A stretch of 64,000 nt of DNA from Thaumasiovibrio sp043421945 (lineage in GTDB: Bacteria > Pseudomonadota > Gammaproteobacteria > Enterobacterales > Vibrionaceae): the NCBI GenBank assembly GCA_043421945.1, contig JBHOGO010000002.1, positions 131,100 to 195,099 on the forward strand. The letters are read 5' to 3'. Below the pieces are notes generated by a model, which had not been told where the DNA came from, made no database searches, and saw only the letters and a program-made list of their open reading frames with translations. Shown here piece by piece: positions 27,765 through 36,548 of the stretch (its first letter is position 1; the number at the start of each line of letters is the position of its first letter). Position numbers and translations under genes: made by a program.

Positions 27765-28913
27765 ATGATTAAGCCTTTTGCACTTGCGCTAGCCGTCAGC
27801 TTTTCAGCAAATGCTATTACCCCTGAATCCAGTTGGGACGCTGTCCTTCAAGAAGCTGAAGGGCAAACCGTCTACTTCAATGCTTGGGGTGGAAGCCCTC
27901 AGATCAACCAGTATCTTCGATGGGCAGACCAAACACTACAACGTGATTACAAAGTATCCTTAAAGCATGTCAAAGTCAGTGATATTGCCGAAACGGTGAA
28001 TCGCCTTCTTGCAGAAAAAACCGCGGGTAAACACAGTGGTGGTAGTGTCGACATGGTTTGGATCAACGGTGAGAATTTTAAATCTCTAAAACAAAACAAC
28101 CTGCTTTGGGGGCCTTTCACCACCATGCTCCCAAACTGGTCATACATTGACACCTCTCTTCCTATTGACGTTGATTTCACTGAGCCCACACTGGGTTTAG
28201 AAGCCCCTTGGGGAGTTGGACAACTCGTCTTTATCTATGACACAGAGCAGATGACATCCCCTCCGACATCATTTCATTCACTTCTTGAGTACGCTAAAAA
28301 TCATCCAGGAAGAATTGCTTACCCTCAACCGCCAGAGTTTCACGGTAGTTCATTCTTAAAGGCAGCATTAATTGAGCTTTCGAACAACAATCCGAAACTT
28401 TACAATCCTGTTGATCATGACGAATTTGAAGTGATTTCAGCGCCACTGTGGCAATACTTGGATGAATTGCACCAAGTGGCATGGCAGCGAGGTGAACGTT
28501 TTCCTGCCAGTAGTGCTGAAACAAAGCAGCTTCTTGATGATGGTCAGATCGACCTTGCCGTCACTTTTAATCCAAATGATGCCAATGCGTCTATTGCAGA
28601 TGGCTCCCTAACACCTTCTGCGCAGACGTATGCCTTTGACGCTGGTGCACTGTCAAATATTCACTTCATAGGAATTCCATGGAACGCAGAGCATAGTGCA
28701 GGTGCACTGGTCGCAATTAACTTTCTACTCAGCCCTGAAGCGCAAATTAGAAAATCAGATAGCGAAATTTGGGGAGACCCTGCGGTTATTGATAGCAGCA
28801 AACTAAGTGGTGAAACGCAAGGTTTTAGCCTCTACCCCTCATTAAAAGAGCCCCATCCCAGCTGGCAGGTTGCTTTAGAGCATAGCTGGCAGTTGCGGTA
28901 TGGCGTTCAATAG
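27765..28913 (+). CDS. ynjB: YnjB-type solute-binding protein
   Basis: 382 aa with a signal peptide (MIKPFALALAVSFSANA). The opening TVYFNAWGGSPQINQYLRW is the YnjB hallmark; KVSDIAETVNRLLAEK and SVDMVWINGENF follow. It is a periplasmic binding protein of an ABC importer whose substrate is not established. The next gene overlaps its end by 14 bp. Confidence 0.88.
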   Translation: MIKPFALALAVSFSANAITPESSWDAVLQEAEGQTVYFNAWGGSPQINQYLRWADQTLQRDYKVSLKHVKVSDIAETVNRLLAEKTAGKHSGGSVDMVWINGENFKSLKQNNLLWGPFTTMLPNWSYIDTSLPIDVDFTEPTLGLEAPWGVGQLVFIYDTEQMTSPPTSFHSLLEYAKNHPGRIAYPQPPEFHGSSFLKAALIELSNNNPKLYNPVDHDEFEVISAPLWQYLDELHQVAWQRGERFPASSAETKQLLDDGQIDLAVTFNPNDANASIADGSLTPSAQTYAFDAGALSNIHFIGIPWNAEHSAGALVAINFLLSPEAQIRKSDSEIWGDPAVIDSSKLSGETQGFSLYPSLKEPHPSWQVALEHSWQLRYGVQ

Positions 28914-30666
28914 TCACTCGATGAAAATGTCATGGCTGTACTGGGTTGCAATATCATTACTAGCGATACCACTGGTTCCTGGGTTTGCTGGTATTCTTTT
29001 ACCCGCCTTTTCTTATATCCCTTCGCTAGGGTTAGAAACATTTAACCTCTCTGCTTTCGAAGACGTCTTTCATTGGAATGGCGTCTATTCCGCTATTCTG
29101 ACGAGTATTTTCACAGGGGGAGTGAGTACACTTCTCGCCGTTTGTGCGACGTTCATCATAACTCGAAACCTTTGGCAAACCTCTGCTTGGGAGCGGTTAC
29201 AAACTGTTTTAGCCCCTATATTGGCGTTACCTCATGCAGCGTTCGCTATTGGCTTTTTATTCACTTTTTCTCAAACTGGCGTTGTTGCAAGGATAATCTC
29301 ACCCATCACTATGCCACTTCTGACCGGTGACCGATGGGGAGTAGGACTCATCATCATTTTGGCCGTGAAAGAGATCCCCTTTCTCATCATCATGAGCCTT
29401 AGCGTTTTACATCGCATCAACGTCAACAAGCAATTGAAAGGCGCCGCAAGTATAGGCTATGCACCACAGCAAAGTTGGCACGCCATTATCTTTCCACAAT
29501 GGTTAGCCAGTATGCGCCTACCTATTTTCGCGGTGCTCGCCTTTGGCCTTTCTAACGTAGAGATTGCCTATATTATTGGCCCACAGCGTCCACCAACACT
29601 AAGCGTATTAGTTTGGCAGTGGTTTAATGACCCCGATTTAACGCTCTTCCCGCGCGCAGCTGCTGGCTCTGCCATCTTGTTATTATTGGGGCTATTTAGC
29701 CTACTGGCTTGGTGGGTCGGGGAAAGGGTTTATTTAACATTCACACATAAAAAGCGCCTATCTGGCATGAGGAATTTCACATTCCCTCTTTTGAGCAGTG
29801 TTCGTTTTCTTCCTATATTACCTTTAGTCACACTACCCGCCATCATTCTATGGTCTTTCACATTGCGATGGCGTTTCACTCATTTAATCCCAAGCCAGTT
29901 TACCTTACGGTATTGGTCACAAGAGATGGCGCACATTGGCGATCTCATAATGAACAGTCTTTTCATCGCGATGCCTACGGTGTTAATTACTCTCGTATTA
30001 GTCTGCGCATTATTACAATTCTCAACCAAGAAACTACCGAGTTGGCTCGTTGCCTTACCGTTAGTGGTACCTCAACTTTCTGTCTTATTTGGCATTCAAG
30101 TCTTTTCCTACTGGCTAGATATTGGTAATACTTGGCTTTGGGTAATATGGAGCCATTTCTTATTTGTATTTCCTTACCTTTATCTCAGTTTATCAGCGAG
30201 TTGGGCAAACATTGACCCGCGCATAGAGATGACGGCACAAAGCCTCGGCTTGTCACCATGGGAATGCTGGTGGAAAGTCAAAGTTCACTACTTGCTGCCT
30301 GCTATATGCGTTGCAATGGGAATGGGGTTAAGTGTCAGTTTGTCACTTTATTTACCGACACAAATGCTGAGTGGGGGAAGAATAGCAACAATCACGACAG
30401 AAGCAATTGCTCTCACAAGTGGTGGAGACAGACGTATAACGGCTATATATGCGCTTCTTCAAGCCGCTATACCGCTATTTATCTTTTGGTTTAGTCTTCG
30501 CCTGCAACGTAAAGCTCAAGCTCGTTTATCACCTCACTATCGTGAGGCAACGACACGTTCGGCTTTGGCAGAACAAGTCGATGACACCCCAAGTTACCAT
30601 TCACACTCTACGATCAAACCGGACAACCGCTATGTCGCTACAAATAAAAAACCTAACTATAAATAG
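28900..30666 (+). CDS. ynjC: YnjC-type double ABC permease
   Basis: 588 aa with two permease halves in one chain, about 12 membrane segments, each half with its own cytoplasmic coupling loop (QLKGAASIGYAPQQSWHAI; EMTAQSLGLSPWECWWKV). The start may instead be the ATG at 28921. A polar tail of about 55 residues after the last segment overlaps the ynjD start by 35 bp. Confidence 0.86.
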   Translation: MAFNSHSMKMSWLYWVAISLLAIPLVPGFAGILLPAFSYIPSLGLETFNLSAFEDVFHWNGVYSAILTSIFTGGVSTLLAVCATFIITRNLWQTSAWERLQTVLAPILALPHAAFAIGFLFTFSQTGVVARIISPITMPLLTGDRWGVGLIIILAVKEIPFLIIMSLSVLHRINVNKQLKGAASIGYAPQQSWHAIIFPQWLASMRLPIFAVLAFGLSNVEIAYIIGPQRPPTLSVLVWQWFNDPDLTLFPRAAAGSAILLLLGLFSLLAWWVGERVYLTFTHKKRLSGMRNFTFPLLSSVRFLPILPLVTLPAIILWSFTLRWRFTHLIPSQFTLRYWSQEMAHIGDLIMNSLFIAMPTVLITLVLVCALLQFSTKKLPSWLVALPLVVPQLSVLFGIQVFSYWLDIGNTWLWVIWSHFLFVFPYLYLSLSASWANIDPRIEMTAQSLGLSPWECWWKVKVHYLLPAICVAMGMGLSVSLSLYLPTQMLSGGRIATITTEAIALTSGGDRRITAIYALLQAAIPLFIFWFSLRLQRKAQARLSPHYREATTRSALAEQVDDTPSYHSHSTIKPDNRYVATNKKPNYK

Positions 30667-31312
30667 ATCAAACCAACCCTTCATTGGTCCTTTTGAACTG
30701 CAGGTTGAAGAAGGTGAAATTCTTACCATCATGGGGCCAAGTGGCTGTGGGAAATCGACATTACTTAATGCAATCGCTGGGCACCTAAGCAGTGATTTTT
30801 CTGTCGTCGGCGAGATAACCTTAAACAGCACTGTGCTGCAAAAAAGCATTAACCCAAGTATTTCCCCAGCCCCGCAGGGTAAAAAGCATAAACCAATCAA
30901 TTTGGCTGCACACCAGCGAGGTGTCGGTATTCTCTTTCAAGATGACTTACTTTTTTCCCACCTTAATATCTGGGAAAACCTTGCGCTTGCCTTGCCAAAG
31001 GAGGTAAAAAATCGTCAACAACGCTGCCATGAAGCGCTCGAATCCATTGGCTTAATCAATTTAGCCGGTGTTCATCCAGAGCAAGTCTCTGGCGGCCAAA
31101 GAGCCCGTATCAGTGTCATTCGTGCTTTACTTGCCAAGCCATCTGCCCTTCTACTCGACGAACCTTTTAGTAAGCTCGACAAAGCATTGAGATCTTCCTT
31201 TCGCGAATTTGTTTATCAGCAAGTACGCCGCGCAAATATTCCCGTGATTCTTGTCACTCATGATGAAGATGATATCCCAGCAAACGGGCCTATTTTCGAA
31301 TGGTCATTTTAG
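30632..31312 (+). CDS. ynjD: YnjD-type ABC ATPase
   Basis: 226 aa from the ATG at 30632 (MSLQIKNLTINRS), the usual family start; a much longer in-frame extension runs antisense-like through ynjC and is rejected. Walker A GPSGCGKST, signature VSGGQRAR and Walker B ALLLDEPFSKLD are present. It completes ynjBCD. Confidence 0.88.
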   Translation: MSLQIKNLTINRSNQPFIGPFELQVEEGEILTIMGPSGCGKSTLLNAIAGHLSSDFSVVGEITLNSTVLQKSINPSISPAPQGKKHKPINLAAHQRGVGILFQDDLLFSHLNIWENLALALPKEVKNRQQRCHEALESIGLINLAGVHPEQVSGGQRARISVIRALLAKPSALLLDEPFSKLDKALRSSFREFVYQQVRRANIPVILVTHDEDDIPANGPIFEWSF

Positions 31313-31355
31313 CGCTAGCCCACCTCCCATTTATCTTCAGCACGCACTAAAGCCT

Positions 31356-31381
31356 CCCTACCTATATGTACATCGGTAGGG
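31356..31381 (+). terminator. Hairpin after ynjD
   Basis: CCCTACC and GGTAGGG pair over a 12-base loop 43 bp after the ynjD stop. The tail (TTCCTCCTTGG) is only partly T-rich. Confidence 0.5.
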
Positions 31382-31480
31382 TTCCTCCTTGGTTTCAATT
31401 ACGCACACAAAGCACGATCACACCTAACCAACAAATCAGCTACAAAAACACAAAGAAGTACAATTAAAAACCAGTCAATC

Positions 31481-31518
31481 GCGAATATATACATTTTTCT
31501 TGCATAAAAAACCATAAT
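31481..31518 (+). promoter_or_regulatory. Possible ARG-box pair upstream of artP
   Basis: GCGAATATATACATTT and, about three bases later, TGCATAAAAAACCAT loosely follow the ArgR operator pattern (tgAATwwwwATtca pairs spaced by 3 bp). ArgR repression of art genes is known in E. coli. The match is imperfect. Confidence 0.35.
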
Positions 31519-31559
31519 TGTTAGTATTAACACATCGGTTTTTAATGCAGAAAAATAGC

Positions 31560-32288
31560 ATGGGTATTCAAGTTAGTCATATCGACAAATTCTATGGTGA
31601 TCATCAAGTATTGCATGACGTAAACTTTGATTGCCCAGCGGGAAGTACATTAGTTTTACTCGGCCCTAGTGGTGCAGGTAAAAGCTCTCTTTTACGTATT
31701 CTTAACCTGCTTGAGACAGCGCAACAAGGTCAATTACAAATCAATGGCGATAACTTTGATTTTGGCAAGGGCGTACCTGAGTCTGCTGGTCAAGCACTAA
31801 GAAAAAAAGTGGGAATGGTCTTTCAGCAATACAATTTATGGCCACATAAAAATGTCTTGAGTAACTTGATCGAAGCACCAATCAATGTGCAAGGGAAAGA
31901 CAAGCCATCCGCTATTAAGCTCGCCAATCAATTACTAGAACAGCTACAACTGAGTGACAAAGCAGATGCGTGGCCACTACAACTTTCAGGTGGACAACAA
32001 CAACGTGTCGCTATTGCGAGAGCACTCATGATGGAACCAGAGATTCTCTTATTTGATGAACCAACTGCTGCACTTGACCCCGAAATTACTAATCAAGTCG
32101 TTGGTATCATTAAAGAGCTCGGAAAGACTGGCATCACACAAGCGATTGTGACTCATGAAGTTGATTTCGCGAAAAAAGTCGCCAGTCATGTCCTCTATTT
32201 AGAACAAGGAAAGGTTGTTGAATTCGGTGATCACACTGCATTCACAGCGCCTAAAACCCAACAATTTGCAGACTATTTGTCTCACTAA
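31560..32288 (+). CDS. artP: Arginine ABC transporter ATPase ArtP
   Basis: 242 aa from the ATG at 31560 (MGIQVSHIDKFYGDHQVL), aligning with the E. coli ArtP start; a longer in-frame start is rejected. Walker A GPSGAGKSS, LLRILNLLE, signature LSGGQQQR and LLFDEPTAALDPE are seen. It drives arginine uptake through ArtQM. First gene of artPIQM. Confidence 0.93.
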   Translation: MGIQVSHIDKFYGDHQVLHDVNFDCPAGSTLVLLGPSGAGKSSLLRILNLLETAQQGQLQINGDNFDFGKGVPESAGQALRKKVGMVFQQYNLWPHKNVLSNLIEAPINVQGKDKPSAIKLANQLLEQLQLSDKADAWPLQLSGGQQQRVAIARALMMEPEILLFDEPTAALDPEITNQVVGIIKELGKTGITQAIVTHEVDFAKKVASHVLYLEQGKVVEFGDHTAFTAPKTQQFADYLSH

Positions 32289-32308
32289 ATTACGCAAGGA
32301 GTAACGCG

Positions 32309-33025
32309 ATGAAAAAAACAGTATTGGCTATTTTGATGGCTGCAACAGCAACAGCAGCAAGCGCCCAAGAAGAAATCAAATTCGTCATGGAAGCCACTTA
32401 CGCGCCTTTCGAGTACATGGATGAAAACAACCAAATTCAAGGCTTCGACGTTGACCTAGCTAACGCACTATGTGCAGAGCTGAACGCTACGTGTTCTTTC
32501 CACAATCAAGCTTTTGATAGCCTTATTCCGGCACTGCGCTTTAAGCGTTACGATGCTGCTATTTCAGCAATGGACATCACTGATGCACGTTTAGAGCAAG
32601 TCGCTTTTTCCGACGCCTACTATGATAACGCTGCGGCTTTCGTTGCGCTTAATGATGGTGACATTTCAGGTAAACGTATCGGTGTTCAAAACGGTTCTAC
32701 CCATCAAAGTTACTTGATTGAAGAGATGAAAAACGTTACTTCAGTGCCATATGGTAGCTACCAAGATGCATTCATTGATATGCAAAATGGTCGTATCGAC
32801 GCTATCTTTGGTGACACTGCTGTTGTAGCAGAATGGTTCCCTAAAAACGACGCCTTGACCTACGTGGGTGAATTAGTCACAGATAAAGCCTACTTCGGTA
32901 ATGGATTTGGTATTGCGGTAAACAAAGACAACCAAGAGCTTGTTGACCAGCTAAACCAAGCACTGACGGCCGTTAAAGAGAATGGTCAGTATCAAGTTAT
33001 CTTTGATAAGTATTTCGGAAACTAA
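32309..33025 (+). CDS. artI: Periplasmic arginine-binding protein
   Basis: 238 aa with signal MKKTVLAILMAATATAASAQ and the SBP_bac_3 signature YAPFEYMDENNQIQGFDVDL. The ligand loop SAMDITDARLEQVAFSDAYY and the basic-amino-acid family pattern fit ArtI/ArtJ. AAGGAG lies upstream; artQ starts one base after the stop. Confidence 0.93.
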   Translation: MKKTVLAILMAATATAASAQEEIKFVMEATYAPFEYMDENNQIQGFDVDLANALCAELNATCSFHNQAFDSLIPALRFKRYDAAISAMDITDARLEQVAFSDAYYDNAAAFVALNDGDISGKRIGVQNGSTHQSYLIEEMKNVTSVPYGSYQDAFIDMQNGRIDAIFGDTAVVAEWFPKNDALTYVGELVTDKAYFGNGFGIAVNKDNQELVDQLNQALTAVKENGQYQVIFDKYFGN

Positions 33026-33026
33026 T

Positions 33027-33707
33027 ATGGAATTGAGCGGTTACCCACTAACCCTCGCGACGGCTGGCTGGATGACAATCCAGCTTGCCTTAGTCTCGCT
33101 GTTAGTTGGCTTAGTTTTAGCTGTGCTGTTTGCCGCTGGCGAAATGGCAAAATGGCGCCTTGTCTCATGGCCAACCACGTTGCTTGTTACCATGCTTCGT
33201 GGATTGCCAGAGCTGCTTGTCGTACTCTTTATTTTCTTTGGTACAACACACGCTATTTTCCTTTTGACAGGGTCATTTATCGACATTGACCCATTCTGGT
33301 CTGGGGTCGTCGCTCTTGCTCTCATATTTGCGTCTTATGCATCACAATCTATTCGTGGCGCACTCAAAGCCGTACCAAAAGGCCAAACTGAAGCCGCTTA
33401 TGCGTTAGGCTTTGGTAAAGCTCAAACCTTCTTTTACTTTGTTTTACCCCAAGCCGTGAGGCACGCCCTACCCGGTCTCACAAACCAATGGTTGGTACTA
33501 CTCAAAGATACGGCATTAGTTTCACTCATTGGCGTCACCGATTTGATGAAGCAAGCACAACTGATTTCCAGTGCAACCCACGAGAGTTTCACATGGTATG
33601 CCACCGTTGCCGCTATCTACCTCATCATTACCATACTCAGCCAACAGCTGATTAAGCGTCTCTCAGTCTATTTTGAAGCACCCGGCCAGCAGAAGGTGAA
33701 AGCATGA
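33027..33707 (+). CDS. artQ: Arginine ABC permease ArtQ
   Basis: 226 aa from the ATG at 33027, one base past the artI stop, with GGAAA upstream; an in-frame start 45 bp earlier would overlap artI. Five membrane segments and the coupling loop AVPKGQTEAAYALGFGKAQTF are visible. It forms the channel with ArtM, whose start overlaps this stop (ATGA). Confidence 0.93.
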   Translation: MELSGYPLTLATAGWMTIQLALVSLLVGLVLAVLFAAGEMAKWRLVSWPTTLLVTMLRGLPELLVVLFIFFGTTHAIFLLTGSFIDIDPFWSGVVALALIFASYASQSIRGALKAVPKGQTEAAYALGFGKAQTFFYFVLPQAVRHALPGLTNQWLVLLKDTALVSLIGVTDLMKQAQLISSATHESFTWYATVAAIYLIITILSQQLIKRLSVYFEAPGQQKVKA

Positions 33708-34372
33708 ATCAAGATCATTTTTGGCAAATGCTGGGGGGCCTCGGCACAAGTCTAGAGCTCACTTTAGTTTCTCTGTTAGTGGGCTGTACAATTGCATTTT
33801 TCTTCACGTTGATTCTCATTCTAAAAACGCCTGTCGCTGAACAGCTTGTGAAAGGTATCATTGTGTTGTTCACCGGCACCCCTTTACTCGTTCAGATTTT
33901 TTTAATCTACTACGGGCCAGGGCAATTTGAATGGTTAAAAGAAAGCTTCTTATGGCATTGGCTCGTTCAACCGTGGTTCTGCGCAATGCTCGCCCTTGCC
34001 CTCAATACGGCGGCATACTCTACCTTACTGTTTAAAGGCGCATTTGATGCCATCCCGCACCAACAGTGGGAAGCTTGCTCTGCACTCGGGATGAACACGA
34101 AACAGACATTGCGGATGCTTCTGCCCTACGCTGTTCGCCGAGCTGTACCGGCATACTCCAACGAAGTTATTCTGGTCTTTAAAGGTACCTCGCTCGCAAG
34201 CACCATTACCATTATGGATGTCATGGGCTATGCACAAAGAATCAACGCACAAACTTACGATACACTCACTGTATTTGGTATCGCTGGCGCTTTCTACCTC
34301 ACGGTGAACGGCACGCTAACGCTCATTTTCCGTCAAGTAGAAAAACGTGCGCTGGCCTTCGAAGCGCATTAA
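33704..34372 (+). CDS. artM: Arginine ABC permease ArtM
   Basis: 222 aa with the loop AIPHQQWEACSALGMNTKQTL, typical of the ArtM half of the permease. It is translationally coupled to artQ by a four-base overlap and is the last gene before a strong terminator. Confidence 0.93.
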   Translation: MNQDHFWQMLGGLGTSLELTLVSLLVGCTIAFFFTLILILKTPVAEQLVKGIIVLFTGTPLLVQIFLIYYGPGQFEWLKESFLWHWLVQPWFCAMLALALNTAAYSTLLFKGAFDAIPHQQWEACSALGMNTKQTLRMLLPYAVRRAVPAYSNEVILVFKGTSLASTITIMDVMGYAQRINAQTYDTLTVFGIAGAFYLTVNGTLTLIFRQVEKRALAFEAH

Positions 34373-34402
34373 CACACGCTTATCTTCATCAGCCCTGTAC
34401 AA

Positions 34403-34428
34403 AAAAACCAGCCAAGCGGCTGGTTTTT
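34403..34428. terminator. Bidirectional terminator between artM and CBP-like gene
   Basis: AAAAACCAGCC and GGCTGGTTTTT form an 11-bp perfect stem around AAGC. It serves the plus-strand art operon and can serve the converging gene at 34471. Confidence 0.88.
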
Positions 34429-34470
34429 ATTAGGGATGAACAGTCAGTGCTATAGCGTGACCTCTGAAGA

Positions 34471-36132
34471 TTAGCTAACTGGTTTCAAATCCAAAATGTG
34501 CAATAGACGCTCTGGTGTGCCTTCCCAGATCATCGGGCGCCCCTTTTGGTTATCCTCAGTCCACCAGCCCGTAAACTTCTTCGTATTAAACTGATAGAAG
34601 CTTGAACCAGACATCACTGGAACCGTCACTTGATTCTCAGCAATAATGCGTTGAATTTGATGGGCAATCTTAAGTTGGTCATCTCTATCCGCTGTTTGAT
34701 AGAAGCTGTCTAAGAGCACATCAAGCGCTTCATCATTCCAATGGTGCATGGCAAATCGTGGCATACCTTGCTCTGCTTGCAGCTTTGAGTGATAACCACT
34801 ATTCCAATATGTGTGTGGCGTCGGACCATGAAAATAGTTGGTATACGCAATGTCATACGTTGCACTCAACATATTTTGATTATAGACCGCGAAGTCAGGC
34901 GTTCTCGCGTTGGCTCTAATTCCAACGGCAGCTAAATGCTCAACGGCTAACATCACAACATTATTAAAATCTGTCCAACCGTTTGGTGTTTGAATATCGA
35001 GAGAAAACGATTCTCCACTCGGAGATTGAACGAAACCATCACCATTTTTATCGACAAACCCTGCCTCTGCCAGTAACGCTTTTGCTGCTTCAACGTTATA
35101 AGTCATGAAGGGTTTAAATTCTTCGTGGGTTGATTTATCCGACCATGCTTCAAATGCGTAACCTAAACCAGAAGCAAAGTCATTGACTGATCCATTACCA
35201 TAGTTAGCGATATCGACAATATCTTGTCGGTCAATGGCCATTGAGAAAGCGCGGCGGAAATCTTTATTCGATAAAATCTTATCTTTAACGGGATCCGAGG
35301 ATTTAAAATTAAACACAAATGATTGTGTACCTGCAGCCGGATACCAATAACCGTGGTTTTCAGATGCCGCGACAAACGTGGTATCAATATCTGGAACAAA
35401 CGATCCAGCCCAATCAACCTGAGAATCGATAAGTGAACCCAGCACCTGATCATTGTGGTTAAACTGCGGTGCTCTTAAACAATCAACATCTAAGCTTTTG
35501 TTATCCCAATAATGAGGGTTTCGGCATTGCACAAATAATGTTGGAGTAAAGACAGGGATCTCAGTAAACGGCCCTGTTCCTACAGGATGAATACTCTCAA
35601 ACTCCGTCACCCCTTCAACGTCTTTCCAAATATGCTTAGGAACGACGGGTACCAATACGATTTCATAAGCAGCATTGGTATTCACTTCTGCGAGCGAAAA
35701 TTTCACTGTGTAATCATCGACTTTTTCAACATGTGTGACGAGTTTATTAATGCCTCGATCATCAATCGGTGGGTTATCTTTTACTAACCCAAAGGTGAAT
35801 ACTACGTCGTCAGCACTAAAGGTTTCACCATCTGACCATTTAACACCTTCTCGTAAGTCAAAGGTAACCGATAATAAGTCTTCACTAAAAGTATAATTAG
35901 TTGCAAGGCGGAATTCAGGCACATTCCCTTTTAATTCATTAAAAACAACAAGCGGCTCATAAATAAAGTCTCTCGCTGTATGAAGTCGAGATGAGATATA
36001 AGGGTTAAAGTTTCGAACCATTGTCGCATTATGATTTGGAATAATCGTTATTTGAGACATCGAGTCTAATGGCGTTGCGTGCGCTACGGATACACCCATC
36101 AATGCAGCAAGTAGGGTTAATGTGGTTTTCAT
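34471..36132 (-). CDS. Chitin-oligosaccharide-binding protein (CBP) homologue, stand-alone
   Basis: 553 aa from the ATG at 36132; AAGGAG overlaps an in-frame GTG at 36138 and fits only the later ATG. The signal is MKTTLTLLAALMGVSVAHA. Many stretches match the Vibrio chitooligosaccharide-binding protein closely as I recall it: MVRNFNPYISS, DFIYEPLVVFNELKGN, HYWYPAAGTQ, DFASGLGYAFEAWSD, PNGWTDFNN, TYWNSGY. In Vibrio, CBP binds (GlcNAc)n and also restrains the sensor kinase ChiS. The usual transporter genes are not here; neighbours are artM and the E2 gene. Confidence 0.85.
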   Translation of the reverse strand: MKTTLTLLAALMGVSVAHATPLDSMSQITIIPNHNATMVRNFNPYISSRLHTARDFIYEPLVVFNELKGNVPEFRLATNYTFSEDLLSVTFDLREGVKWSDGETFSADDVVFTFGLVKDNPPIDDRGINKLVTHVEKVDDYTVKFSLAEVNTNAAYEIVLVPVVPKHIWKDVEGVTEFESIHPVGTGPFTEIPVFTPTLFVQCRNPHYWDNKSLDVDCLRAPQFNHNDQVLGSLIDSQVDWAGSFVPDIDTTFVAASENHGYWYPAAGTQSFVFNFKSSDPVKDKILSNKDFRRAFSMAIDRQDIVDIANYGNGSVNDFASGLGYAFEAWSDKSTHEEFKPFMTYNVEAAKALLAEAGFVDKNGDGFVQSPSGESFSLDIQTPNGWTDFNNVVMLAVEHLAAVGIRANARTPDFAVYNQNMLSATYDIAYTNYFHGPTPHTYWNSGYHSKLQAEQGMPRFAMHHWNDEALDVLLDSFYQTADRDDQLKIAHQIQRIIAENQVTVPVMSGSSFYQFNTKKFTGWWTEDNQKGRPMIWEGTPERLLHILDLKPVS

Positions 36133-36548
36133 TTTCACTCCTTATTATGAACAACACATTAATACAGATACGTTTAATCCCTTATTAACGCAACTTCACT
36201 AATACAAATCTGCGCTAAACAGTTGCTACAAACAGAGCCAACAAATGTTACAAACAGGAGAGGCAGATGTTAAAGACGAGGTATGCAACTTTAATTATAA
36301 AAATTGTTATCTAGAAGCGATTAAAATCTAGAAATAATTGTGATTTGCGACGCACAAAGAAACGTAAATTAAGCCATTAAATTTCATGGTTTTCTAATTT
36401 TGAACTGACTCGCAATCGTTCATATTGATATCGTTTTAGCAAAATTTCGACTGAACATCCCTTTTAATTAACCCTAGTCACTTCCTAGTCTGACTCTGTC
36501 AATGTCGAAATAGCACCATAAAGGCTGTATATATTATCTGCCTGAAAG
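36133..36548. other. Control region of the CBP-like gene
   Basis: 416 bases without a gene. They hold a set of phased direct repeats at 36211-36279, the CBP gene leader with AAGGAG, and the 3' flank of the E2 gene. Confidence 0.5.
36224..36279 (-). repeat. Direct repeats with 22-bp period upstream of CBP-like gene
   Basis: On the plus strand TGCTACAAACAG (36224-36235), TGTTACAAACAG (36246-36257) and the weaker TGTTAAAGACGA (36268-36279) start exactly 22 bp apart. They lie 90-150 bp upstream of the gene, a usual place for an activator. The binding protein is unknown. Confidence 0.55.
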
